This document shows, one piece after another, positions 21,830-31,786 of a stretch of 64,000 bases of DNA. Origin of the DNA: Symsagittifera roscoffensis (lineage: Eukaryota; Xenacoelomorpha; Acoela; Convolutidae); NCBI RefSeq assembly GCF_963678635.1, contig NC_087065.1:41851430-41915429 (forward strand). Direction: 5' to 3'. The translations under genes were made by a program, and so were the position numbers. The notes under the pieces are model-generated. The model had not been told where the DNA came from. It searched no databases and saw only the letters and a list, made by a program, of their open reading frames with translations. Each line of letters opens with the position of its first letter. Position 1 is the first letter of the stretch.

Positions 21830-22252
21830 ATAGGTTCAAATTAATTTACTTAACGCTACCTACTCGACTTCTTCAATGTCAAGAATGCTCCCTAGATTTC
21901 TTGGTGACGATTTCAGTGACTCAGCTAAGGTTACACACGGGGCTTGATTAGTACTAAGATAATGCTGGCTCCAACCAGTTGCCTAGTATAACAATATCAC
22001 AAATTTTTCACAAGATATAGTCAATACACAAAACACAACTGATAATCAGATAACAATATGCTACAGGTGTCAGCGACCCTTCGTCAGTATCAATTTTACC
22101 GCCACACTCGTATCAAATCACTGTTTTGTTAAAATCAAACAAACTTTGTAAAAAAATGTGATAATTCAGGAGTAAATAAATAAAACTTAGTCTTAAAGAA
22201 AAAGACTTCCCTCGATCGACGCACTCCAAAAGAACGAAGCCCAGGACACAGT

Positions 22253-22538
22253 CTTCTCAAGTGAGTGTGTATTTGCCTAATACACCCACCGAGGTCTTCT
22301 TTTATGTGTCCTGCGATTGCCCGAGCTGTCCTACTAAGCAGCTCAAGGCAACCTCTGATCGGAAATCTCCAAAGTCTTTGAAAAAGCTCCCCCACACCCG
22401 GGACGCCCCAAGTACACGAGAGCAGGGAACAATTTTTCTTCTCAAGTGAGTGTGTATTTGCCTAATACTCTCACCGAGGTCTTCTTTTATGTGTTCCCGG
22501 TTTGCCCGAGCTTTCCTATTAAGTAGCTCAAGGCAACC
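22253..22538. repeat. Two ~100-bp direct repeats with internal GAGCT..AGCTC hairpin
   Basis: The copies at 22253-22352 and 22438-22538 both run from TCTCAAGTGAGTGTGTATTT to AGCTCAAGGCAACC. Each has a GAGCT...AGCTC inverted pair near its end. In the second copy the loop and several flanking bases changed while the pair stayed, which hints at a conserved RNA hairpin in the element leader. Confidence 0.75.
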
Positions 22539-22739
22539 ACTCAACCAAAATAACAATCAAAAAAAATTTTGGTTCGGGTACTTCCGACAGACCCGATCTA
22601 GAATCCAAAATTGATCACGAGTCTCCGGGTCAAATGGGCTCCTGTGATCCTAATATGCACGCCCGTTGGTAGTTGACCTTTTATTCCGATTCTAAATGGA
22701 TATTCTAGTTGCTCAAATTGCCCCAGAAGGTACCCCTAA

Positions 22740-23130
22740 ATTTTCAATAAGGAGGGTTGTTAAGAGACTTAAGTCACTCCGGAGGGTTACTTCGGAGGGT
22801 TGTCAAGACACTTAGCTTACCTCGGCGGGTTACTTCGGAGGGTACCTCAATCACTCAAGTTACTTCGGAGGGTCCCCTTAAACTTACTAAGGAGGGTCAA
22901 TAAGAGGCTTAATACGCTCCGGAGGGTTACTTCGGAGGGTTCCTTCAAAATTTCAAATTTTTCGCATCTCACTTGGAAGGGTCTCCAAGTAGTCTCAGAA
23001 GGTGTCAAAACAAGCTAAATACTCTGTGGAGGGTTGTTTTAACTTCTTCGGAGGGTCTCGTGGAAAATTTCCACTCAGGAGGGTTGTTAAGGAGCTTAGC
23101 TGACTCCGGAGGTTTACTTCGGAGGGTTCC
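22740..23130. repeat. Degenerate GGAGGGTT array in element A leader
   Basis: The octamer GGAGGGTT or a close variant recurs about a dozen times, often as CTTCGGAGGGTT and CTCCGGAGGGTT, spaced 15-40 bp apart. The element sense strand carries AACCCTCC. Isolated TACCCTCC and GGAGGGTA copies continue to 24355. No coding role is evident. Confidence 0.7.
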
Positions 23131-24837
23131 CCAAAAATCAAGAAAAAGGGTTATTCTACCGCAGTAAAGCCTCCGAATGCGGTGTAACTAACTTAAAACC
23201 AGGTTGGCTGACACGGTCAACCTTCCCAGTAGGATAAAAAGGTGATCTTATAAAATTTTCTGCCGCTCGGAGGGTTCCCTAAAATTTGGACCCTCCGAAC
23301 CAACAAATTCTAAAAAAATTTTCTTTTCCGAGATTATCAACCCAAAATTGGTTGCGGTCCGGAAAAGTGGTCAAAAACGTCCACTTATGGTACCAAAATT
23401 ATCCCAATCGGTTGGCTAGTCTTTGAGAAATCGCCAAAAACGCGTTCGTCAAAATGGCCTTTTTTCACCACCTATATAGGTTCTGAAAGACTTTTTCCGC
23501 AATTCCTAGTGAAAGTGCCTAAAAATAATTGAAACGAGCGTAGTAGCCCCGTACGGCACTGGAACAATGCAAAGAACCGGACGAAAAATGGTTTGGAAAC
23601 AAAAAATTGGCCAATGACTATCAAATTTGGACCCTCCGATTCCTTCCTTTTCCAATCTTTAAGTCGTTAGCTCTATCCACGGAGCTAATCGGAGGCTTAC
23701 TCAAAAAACTCTCTAGTAACCGAGCACGTTATGCTGGTACACTCCTAACGCAAAATTTTTTTTGCTCTACTTCTAAAAACAAATTGACAAAATTCGGAAA
23801 ACTATCAAAATTTTGATTGAAAAAATTTTGTTTTTTCTCATTTCTACTGAGTCCTTTCTCACGCGGTTTATTTAGTCAGGGGGATCGAACTACGTAGTAA
23901 CTCCCTGTGTAAAAACTTTTTGTTGTTCGGAAAAGCTCGGATATCCAAAATTTTGGGGGTCTACAGTTTGGTCGAAATTCAGTAATTTTCGACTAAACTG
24001 GGGTGTTTCTCGGGTCTAAATAGGAGATAAGTAGTCTTTAAGTAGTCGTTATTGATTTTTACTATACCCTCCTTTGCACCAAATTACCCGAATTAAGACC
24101 CTTAACTCGGAAATTCGTGATCGATGGAGGGTACAATCGGACCGCGCCAATCGTGCCCCCCACCTCTTAAGTTTTGATGAAATAGTACCCGAACGATACT
24201 AAAATTGTTTCAACGATACCCAACAGTCGTTGTGAATGTTGTCCTTGATGCCCCTGTTGAGTGTGAATTACGTCGGTCAGCTTGCCACTCTACCCTCCGG
24301 TCACCGGCAAAATCACCATTAACGTGCTTAAATACTCAAATTACACTAAAGGGAGGGTACCCAACCCGTCACCAAAACACAGAATCTTTCTATCAGAAAG
24401 GATATAAATCAATCTGAAACAACAACAAATAGGAAGGTCAGATCACATCTCGTCCGGATATAACATAGAAACTGTCACTTTATATTTTTTATTGTTTTTG
24501 GTCTTTTTTGGTTTTTTTACTGTTTTTTGTACTTTTTTGTTTTCAAATAAATTTGTTTTTGGCTTTTTCTTGATTATACACTATTTTTGTTTAGTTTTAC
24601 ACTTTCTCTTTAATTGTTTTTGGTTCCGGGACCTTGGGACAAACGGGCTCATGACTTCCCACCTAACCCTCCGGCCCCCGGAATTTTCGGTGTTAACTTA
24701 GTTAAAAAGCTAAATAGTACCTTCCCCCTAGTACAACAAAGGTAACTAAGGCCTCTAACTCGGGCATACGTCCGGAGTGGAGTGTTCATCGCTGAAACGC
24801 TTGCTGATCATGATGGTCTCATGCCTTTAACAGGCCC

Positions 24838-24851
24838 ACCCAGGAGCGCCA
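24838..24851 (-). promoter_or_regulatory. Element A primer-binding site
   Basis: ACCCAGGAGCGCCA on the plus strand reads TGGCGCTCCTGGGT on the element strand, and TGG pairs with a tRNA CCA end. It lies 12 nt inside the LTR start at 24864. The identical 14-mer is found at the same place in element B, 11 nt from its LTR. I could not assign the tRNA. Confidence 0.7.
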
Positions 24852-24863
24852 TAAAAATTTCTA

Positions 24864-25615
24864 TGTAACATTCGCCCAAAAACTACACAGTGACGGAAAG
24901 TAAAAAAAAAGTACCTATTAAAAACTGGCAGGCGTCAGTAACCTTAATTCTACTCGTTTTTTACCGTCTCGACCTTGCCAGTTGATTTTTTGGTCTGTTT
25001 AGGGCTAAGTAAAAAGTTACTAATTTTAAGCCATCAGTCAAACGACTTTTGATCAGCTTTCGTTTACATGCGATTACAACGACATAGCTGGGCCTCGGAT
25101 CCTCGGCTCCGTGGAACACTTCGTATTAAAGTTTTTGGGGATGCTTTGTGGTACTTTTGCTTATCACGTCGTGCCAGAGAATGATTTCTCTGGATTTTAT
25201 GGAACCGTTTCTAAGTAACCACTGCAATTTCTTGAATTTACTCACGTTGTTTGGGTTGAGGCTTAGTCCCGATTTTGCAATAGTGAATCTTCGATACTTT
25301 ACCCTTCGATCGTATGGTAGGTAGTCAAGGGTCTTTCTGAGGGAGCTTGCTCCAACTACAATCATGTGATCCACCAACTTGTGTCCACCCACTTGCAACA
25401 TTCGCCCAAATACTACACAGTGACGGAACGTAGAAAAAGTACCTATTAACGACTGGCAGGCGTCAGATACCTTAATTCTACTCGTTTTTCACCATCTCGA
25501 CCTTGCCAGTTAATTTTCTGGTCTGTTTAGGCCATCAGTCAAACGACTTTTGATCAGCTTTTGTTTACATGCGAACAAAACCACATAGCTGGGTCTCGGA
25601 TCCTCAGATTACGTG
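24864..25615 (-). repeat. Element A 5' LTR end, partially duplicated in tandem
   Basis: TGTAACATTCGCCC at 24864 resembles the B LTR terminus TGTAACAGTCGCC. The first ~245 bp recur from 25394 (TGCAACATTCGCCC) to about 25615 with about 90% identity. The block between, 25110-25393, is different sequence. Later similarity to B LTR (GGAGATGGATGA near 25690) suggests the LTR runs further right, but I cannot fix its outer end. Confidence 0.6.
25126..25401 (-). CDS. Small ORF, possible SGNH-like fragment between LTR duplicates
   Basis: This 91-codon frame reads LVDHMIVVGASSLRKTLDYL and, later, SREIILWHDVISKSTTKHPQ. The GAS in a strand-loop context could be an SGNH block I (GDS-like). This is weak, and the rest is unlike the cargo SGNH domains in A and B. 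It may be a captured host gene piece or an unrelated frame. It sits exactly in the segment that interrupts the duplicated LTR start. Confidence 0.3.
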   Translation of the reverse strand: MLQVGGHKLVDHMIVVGASSLRKTLDYLPYDRRVKYRRFTIAKSGLSLNPNNVSKFKKLQWLLRNGSIKSREIILWHDVISKSTTKHPQKL

Positions 25616-26513
25616 ATAGCTATTAAAAACACGGCTCGAGCGTCCCATATTATTATGTTTTTGGTGACAGTTTTATATTAAATCCATTGGAGATGGATGA
25701 CCCTTTCCTCTTCCTAGCTACTCATAATCTAAAATATCAAACAATAACGGTGTTAATTCTAAGTTTTGTGGCATCAGAGTAGCTAAAAAGTAAGTTTAAT
25801 GTGGTCCTTCACTATATGCTGTCTCTGGGGGCCGAGCCTCCGCTTCCGTGTTTTTCCTGTAATAACGTCGTTATTACTCCCAATTCGTGGCACGGGAGGG
25901 TACTGCTCTCCACTACTTCCCCACTGAAGCCTCCCTTCTCGCTAATTCCTTCCGCTAAGCGTCTTATCGTGCGTGATCGTCACGATAAGAGGCTTCGTTT
26001 TTATATCGTTATCGTCCAACTGTTTTTCACTATTTTTGCTGTTGTTCTGATTTTATCACTTTTTGTAGTCAAAATGGCCGTTTTTGTATTTCTGAGAAAT
26101 ATTCGTTCGTCAATCGAAATTTTGAAAATTTAAAATTCTCGAATATTCCGGCCCTCCTTTGCAGTATTTTTCAACCACTAAGGCCTCTACTTCTATTTTT
26201 TTGTTGCGTCGGAAGGTTGCACTGCAGAATGGCACAAATAGTGTCCACGAGCGGTAGCAGTGGTATAATAATCTAGTCAAAGTAAATTGCAGGGGACCAC
26301 CACGGCTGTCCCAGTATATAAGCAATTAATCTGAGTCATAATTTCAATTCAGACATGTACGTTATAAATAAAAAACCTAAAATGTTTTTTGTGACTAATT
26401 TTTCATTGTTAACTTCCTGCTCCTAAACTCATCGCGAGTTTTCAAGCCCCGTTTCTATTTCTTGATATGTATTGCCTCTAGTGTTAACAGTTTTGTTTGG
26501 TTGTTTGACCTAT
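25616..26513. other. Stretch without supported gene, left of element B
   Basis: The sequence probably contains the remainder of the A LTR. A perfect 19-nt palindrome lies at 25859-25877 and an inverted pair CTTATCGTG/CACGATAAG at 25963-25989. The 110-codon plus-strand ORF at 25801 has no recognisable features. Confidence 0.4.
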
Positions 26514-26741
26514 CTATAATTTCCCAACTAAGATCTGCGCTATTTCACTCAAGTTGGCATTGCTGAAGGTGGAGGCCTGCCGGTGAGTCTGCTTTCTTAT
26601 GTTCCTCAAAGGACAAATACATGTCTCGAAAGCCACCCAGGCTTTAAACGCTTTGTCAGTGGCATTGACGTCAAAAACGGTCGTGCTCCAGGTTCTCAAT
26701 TCCAAAAGACAAAGCAGTATCTCGTTTCCGTCCTGTCAGAG
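26514..26741 (-). pseudogene. Ty1/copia-like gag remnant, C-terminal side of the B insertion site
   Basis: Minus-strand frames directly beside the B insertion contain TGRKRDTALSFGIENLEHD and, after a frameshift, NATDKAFKAWVAFE. These match the pattern of Ty1/copia gag proteins of invertebrates, with an LTG.AR..AL..... L block and an A..AF..F block. The N-terminal half is found on the other side of element B (48581-48715). This is an old element split by B. Confidence 0.55.
26737..26741. repeat. Target-site duplication CAGAG, left copy
   Basis: CAGAG immediately precedes the B LTR and is repeated immediately after the right LTR at 48581-48585. A 5-bp duplication is normal for Ty3/gypsy integrases. 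Confidence 0.8.
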
Positions 26742-27639
26742 TGTAACAGTCGCCTACTTCGGTCACATATGAGGCTTAAGAAAAATAGGCCCTATAACCA
26801 TTGGCTCAGGAGTCAGGGACACTATCTCTTGTGTTTTTTTACCTCAAAACGGTCGGAGCCAATTCGGTTCACTTGCGACATGAGACTAGAACCCGTTACA
26901 GCTTAAAGGCCACTAACAAAATACCCCCCACTCTAGAAAATAAGAAAGTCCCCATACTTAGGTCTCAATATACCCAAAATACACGAACGCCGTTAAAAAC
27001 AGGGTCGGAACAATCCGTTAAGTTATTTTTTATTGGACAGTGGAACTTTGATCCATTTCAGATGGATCAACCTAAAACTCGCCTTATCTGAACATACTTA
27101 TCACAAAATACACTCGGGAAAATTAAATTAGGTACTCACATAGCAGCACACTTGAGAATCAGAGTAATTAAGCTAATTAGCAACTCTAGCATGAATACGA
27201 TTGAATATAACTCGAGAAGTTTGCTATCAATGAATTCCAATCAAAGGAAATGAGTTTTATCTTGATAATATAGTTTTGGGGTCTGAACCATAGGGAGACT
27301 TCAGTTGTCTACCTTTCCACTGAAGGTTCACTCTGGTTCAGCTGAATTTCGATTTTCTTTTGTAATCACTCTGTCTCCTATATCAAGATAGGACAGCTCT
27401 ACTCTCGTGTTTTTTTACTAGGATCTCGGAAATTGCGAATAGCAATTTCCCGCTGTTTTTTCTGCCACTTTCCCGCAATTGCGATTCGTTCGTTCTGATC
27501 TGATTTTGGATGTTTTCAGTTGTCGCGAGAAAATTGAGCATGACAGGCTCAATTCGAATTTTTGAAAAATTAAACTTCATCCCAAAACTACGTATTTCGT
27601 ATTCCTCAAGGTCAAACTTCCAGATATGACCGACTGGCA
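26742..27639 (-). repeat. Element B 3' LTR
   Basis: This 898-bp repeat is about 97% identical by eye to 47685-48580. It is the 3' LTR because the element is read from right to left. Its outer edge abuts CAGAG. Its inner edge is followed by CATACTCCCCGGAC, the purine-rich tract on the element strand. Confidence 0.9.
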
Positions 27640-27653
27640 CATACTCCCCGGAC
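27640..27653 (-). promoter_or_regulatory. Candidate polypurine tract of element B
   Basis: On the element strand this reads GTCCGGGGAGTATG, immediately before the 3' LTR start TGCCAG. The GGGGAG core is a modest purine run in the place where plus-strand priming is expected. The same CTCCCCGGAC decamer recurs inside the linker coding region of A and B. Confidence 0.5.
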
Positions 27654-28083
27654 TCAAGATCGATGTCCTCATTGCGTGCTGTTGTCTAACAGTGAATACC
27701 CAGAAAACCGAGTGTTGCTCAAGGTACAGTGCCAGTGGTCATTTACAGAAGTTTGCAGCAGACCTAAGTTTATCTACACCCCAAAAATCACAACCATGTA
27801 AAATTTTCACACTATCGCTAAACAGCAATCAAAATCTGCACACACCTGCACCATTGAATTTTCGCTTTTTAAGCTAGTCATTTGAAAGTTCTTTTGTCCT
27901 ATTCAATCAGGAAATTGTCATGCAGCATTTTGATTTATATAAAAGATATAACATATTAATAACAATATCTCATTTGTTAAAATTTCTTTTTCGTGAACCC
28001 AGATTTCATCCAAGTTCACCCTCGAGCTCCTTTCCTTCCCTCTCAAGACTCAAGACTCTAGAATTTCACATTGAGCCACCTGC
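27654..28083 (-). other. Element B 3' untranslated region
   Basis: This stretch lies between the last ORF and the purine tract. No gene or strong repeat is visible, and the composition is AT-rich with CT runs. Confidence 0.5.
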
Positions 28084-29532
28084 TCATCTCGCGTTCTTCG
28101 CCTTCGAGGTACCAGACCCAGACGTATTTGACACCGCAATCTTTTTCAACAGTGCCTCTTCATCATCGGAGCTAATCACGATCTCTTCCCAGGCTTTCAT
28201 CTGTTCATAGGACCGCATCCCTTCCCTTTGCTCCTGCAATCTCATTGCTTGGTTGGGCAAACTCCTCACCCTCGACTCTCGGTTCAAACAGAAGGAATTG
28301 TGCAGACTCAGGCTCTTATTCTTCGCCAAGTCTTCCTCCAGTATCGACTCTCTCGCCTTAGTATTGTTTCTTGACACCCTACCGACTCTTTTCCACCCCG
28401 TCGTGATCGCATTTCGATAGGTCAGCAGAGGTCTCTTGAAAGCTTCCGGTCCTATCTCGGCCAGGAACTGTCGATATTCCTTTTGATATTTCTTCATGTG
28501 ATCCTTCGTTACCATGTACAACCAAGATGTCAACGTCGCTCGAAACCTAGGAAAGAACCTTATGCGGCTTCATACGTGCCTGACCTCCATAGGTATGGCG
28601 AATAGTTTGCATGCAGTCTCAAACAACTCGAGTCTCCTGTTATAGTCTATAGCGTGTATCGATTCTGCCGTAGGTGCCTTCGACTCCCTGTACTTCGTTA
28701 CATTTTCTTCGATCCATCGAAATGCCAACATCGTGCTCACCGCCAAGATGGTCACCTTCTGCTGATGATCGAGCAATCCTATCGACCGAATTTCTTCCTC
28801 ATCCCATATCAGGCAGAGGTTTGCGTAATCCGGATACCACACTGTTTGTGCCAGACAGTGGCATGGACATTCCCCATGTGTGAGGTCAATACTCCTAAGG
28901 TTGCGCTCTCCCGAGGCTTCTAGGAGAGGTTCAAGTTCCATCATCTTCTCGTGTATCGTATCGTTCCCCTCCATGTTTGGAGCACCACCCATCGGTTTCC
29001 CGATCACGTTTTGTCTCTCGTGGTCACTTGTGTTTTCACTTTCCAAACCCAAAAGTTCTTCCCCCCAGATTTCACTCAAGTCATCCCTCTGCTCTCTCGG
29101 CACTGTTCCTCGGATTTTTCTCAACAACTGGATTGAGTGATGCAACATCCGAGCCAATCCTACACACTTGGGCACTGAGAAGCCCCTGTCTATTAATACC
29201 CTTTGGCTGGATACCTCCACCATCGCCATGTGCAATGGGTAGTGGCTGCCGCATAGGTTGGCCATCACTGACCCCACCAGGGACTTTGCATTTAGAGGCA
29301 GACTATAGGCTTCGCTCATAGGAAATCCCATTTCCGCCTCAAGTCCGACCTTCCAGCTTTTGATGTGTTTCTGGGTTACCTGCAACACCCCGGGCCATGA
29401 CTCCACGCTAAACGCGGTCACCATATGGTGTTCACACTCTAGCCTCTCCAGTGACTGCAGACTGCACATCCTTGAGAAGAATCCCAGAGCTGTTGCTATA
29501 TTCACAGTGGTACTCGCATAACACTCAGCCAC
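28084..29532 (-). CDS. B-specific terminal ORFs of unknown function (320 and 149 codons)
   Basis: Two minus-strand frames, 28570-29532 and 28084-28533, are separated by a frame break at about 28550 and may be one protein. The first is helical with Cys and His (THGECPCHCLAQTVWYPDYA), an acidic middle, and a C-terminal IDYNRRLELFETACKLFAIP. The second is basic with Ser/Asp repeats near its end. I do not recognise them and see no counterpart in A within the window. They are the last genes before the 3' LTR, the usual place for env, but no signal peptide or membrane anchor is visible. Confidence 0.45.
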
Positions 29533-29685
29533 TATCTGTACTTCACTCTTCTCCCTTTCTGTGATATCTTCAAACCAAGTGACTAGATCTTCTTTTTGGA
29601 AGGATTGTATCCTAACGCATTACCGTCCATCACAGGTGTGCTCGCCACTCCCACACGTCGAGTCAAGACAACTATCCGACTCCAT

Positions 29686-30587
29686 CTACTTCGCCGACCC
29701 TAGTTTACTCGTTGCTTCGCCTGACTCCTTCACCTGAGGCAAGATCAGCTTGTGCACTATACTCAATGTTGCCAGATCTTCGTCCTCCGCCGGTGCTAAC
29801 CTCACTCGTTCCGTGACTTCCTCGATCAGGCTCGCGTGGGGATGTGGACACCAGGAGGGCCTTAGCAATTTCCACACCACTCCCAGATTCGTGACTAACA
29901 TGCCGTTCCCGTTACCCATCTTCAGCTCGACTCTTTTACTTGAGCGCGGCACGCTTATCACCTCTGGTGTTTTCTCGAGAATCAAGCCCAAGCTCGGTCT
30001 CACTCTCTCTCTCTCTACTGTGTCTATTTCCACTATCTTCTCTGTCCAAAACTTTAGTAGCTCCGCTACCTCGTAGTTCCTGTGAGCGCCTCCGGCTTCC
30101 GAGTCCAAGAAAGGGTTGTACGCCATCCCCATTACTCCAGACACGTACTGATATTCTCCCTTCTTATTGGGTTTCAAGTACTCTCATGACGATGTACGTC
30201 GTGTCCCTCCTCAAACTTGTTGTTGTAGAATCTCCGTATCTCGTCTAACTTTCTGTGGCTCTCTAGAGACTGCCTGGAACCATCCTCCTGTTCTATCCCA
30301 GTACTCTCGTATACATTCAAGATGACTGCTGAGATTCTCCTTTCCACTGTCTTACATCCGATTGCTCTTTGTTGACATGCTAGGATGGTACTGTCGATCA
30401 TCACCGACATTATCCACCTCAAGAAACAAGTAGCGTCTTTCCTCCTTGCCAGGCTCAAGCCTGAATTATCCCTAGCAATGTGTTGCATCAATGTCTGATA
30501 TATTTCTAGATTTTTTCCACCCAATTTCAACTTGTCATGCGAGGTCAACGTTTCTAATTCTATTCCCACCAGGCTCCACGCGAACAT
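29686..30587 (-). CDS. B unknown ORFs (137 and 163 codons), probably one broken gene
   Basis: Frames 30174-30587 and 29686-30177 overlap by 4 nt in different frames. The first has DATCFLRWIMSVMIDSTILA and a VERRISAVILNVYESTG helix. The second has LKFWTEKIVEIDTVERERVR and a WKLLRPSWCPHPHASLIEEV stretch. The overlap may be a frameshift or an ATGA-like start-stop overlap. No family is recognised. They lie between the large unknown protein and the terminal ORFs. Confidence 0.4.
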
Positions 30588-30950
30588 CAGTTATCCCGCT
30601 GTTCCAATGAAGGGATTCGCCATCAACGGCGACGCCCATGAGGATGTCCTCATCGCTTCTTCAAAATGATCCCTTAACAAGTTCTGCCAAGTTCTCTTCA
30701 GTTGGCTCCCCAATTCTAATTTGTTAATCTACGCCTTCTGCTGGGTAGCCCAGTTGCATCGCTTGCGTGACACTCCACTGTCGAAATTCTTTAGGCAGTC
30801 TACCAGTTCCTTCAAGGTCTCCAGGGCCACCCACCACGGCCGAGAGGTGTTCCTCGTTTTATTCTTCTCAAGAGGATCACTAGTTACTTGCTTCCCCGTG
30901 GCCTGGTGTTCATTTGAGACCCACTCTTTGCCAACATCTACTTCCCACGT

Positions 30951-31699
30951 CTACCCGCTCGTCGAATCTCTTTTCATATTCGTCCTCTGGGGCCTGAAGT
31001 CTTCTTCCGTTGTCGAGTTGGTGGAAACCTCCATCTCTTTTTCTACCTCGAGCATTTTCCTTGGTTCGGAGCTACTCTTGTAGGCTGCTGTCTTCCACCG
31101 TGCCAGAACCATGGGAGCCGTCTCTCTCAGGTTTTTCTCTGAGACCGCGTCCGCCGAAGGACTACCCAACCCTTCTACCTCTCTCTTTCTCTTGCGAGAC
31201 TTCACGTCTTTACTTGGGCGCGTTGCCGTTATCATCACTGATTCGACCTCTTTGTCTCCATCCAACCCTTCCAACTCTTGCCTCTCCCCTGCTCGAGCCT
31301 CAATGATATTAGTACTTTTAATTATATTACTAGTCTCAACCTTATCCCCCCTTACACCTTCAACTATTTTATTGACAGTTTTTTGTTTCAGAGTAGAGCT
31401 GTCTTTACATCTTTGGTCTTCAGTGGCACCTTTCTCAATTCGACCATCTTGTTCAGCAGCTCTCCTCTTGCTTTTTCATCCAGACCTGTTGCCATCAGGA
31501 CAAGTTCCCCGAACTTCACCACCGTGTTCCACAGTTCTTCTTTGAAATTGTCTAATATGATTTCGCTTTTCGTTTCTTGGTTAAATTCCCTCAAGAATTT
31601 TCGCCAAGCCTTCTCATCTAGAGTCCCTAGGAACATGGTCTTATTTCCTTCGAAGGTATTCTTTTCGCTTTCCTCCGCACTCAAGAGTATCATTCCCAT
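30951..31699 (-). CDS. B: C-terminal frames of the large unknown cargo protein
   Basis: Frame 31388-31699 (KTMFLGTLDEKAWRKFLREF, GELLNKMVELRK) resembles the helical tail of A 2001-2795 in spacing and key residues. Frame 30951-31274 is a charged, Lys-rich segment (DVKSRKRKREVEG) resembling a nuclear-localisation-like or RNA-binding tail. Both follow the 31787-33772 ORF. Frame breaks separate them, so it is unclear whether they were one protein. Confidence 0.4.
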
Positions 31700-31786
31700 A
31701 TTGGAAGTCTCGCTCGTCAGTGGAAACTCTAGATTCTTGCGGGGAGATGAGTTCAGAGGTGGTTTGGCAGTATCTGCCCAATCGTT

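Larger units (their letters stand above)
21830..24837 (-). other. Element A leader: 3-kb repeat-rich region between primer-binding site and gag
   Basis: I see no gene here. It contains two 100-bp direct repeats (about 22253-22352 and 22438-22538), a GGAGGGTT-rich array (22740-23130, with outliers to 24360) and AT-rich sequence. Short ORFs in it are not conserved with B. B has a leader of similar size and position, also with a tandem repeat but of different sequence. Confidence 0.6.
1..24851 (-). mobile_element. Element A: mosaic of decayed Ty3/gypsy-like retroelement copies with cargo genes
   Basis: Minus-strand Ty3/gypsy domains appear in three partial sets. A1 (about 21.8k to 13.5k) runs gag, protease, RT, RNase H, linker and macro-like segment, without integrase. 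A2 (about 12.6k to 6.6k) runs gag zinc knuckles, protease, RT, RNase H, linker, integrase. A3 (about 2.0k to 1) runs gag end, protease remnant, RT start and leaves the window. Cargo pieces lie between the sets: ORF2 start (13.4-12.6k), SGNH protein (6.3-4.5k) and the large unknown protein (4.5-2.0k). No LTR separates the sets, so this is a recombined array and not three separate insertions. Stops, frameshifts and deletions show it is dead as read. Confidence 0.8.

Noticed and set aside
28084-30587. Envelope gene of an errantivirus-like element
   Set aside because: The position fits, but no signal peptide, transmembrane anchor or furin-like site is visible in these frames.
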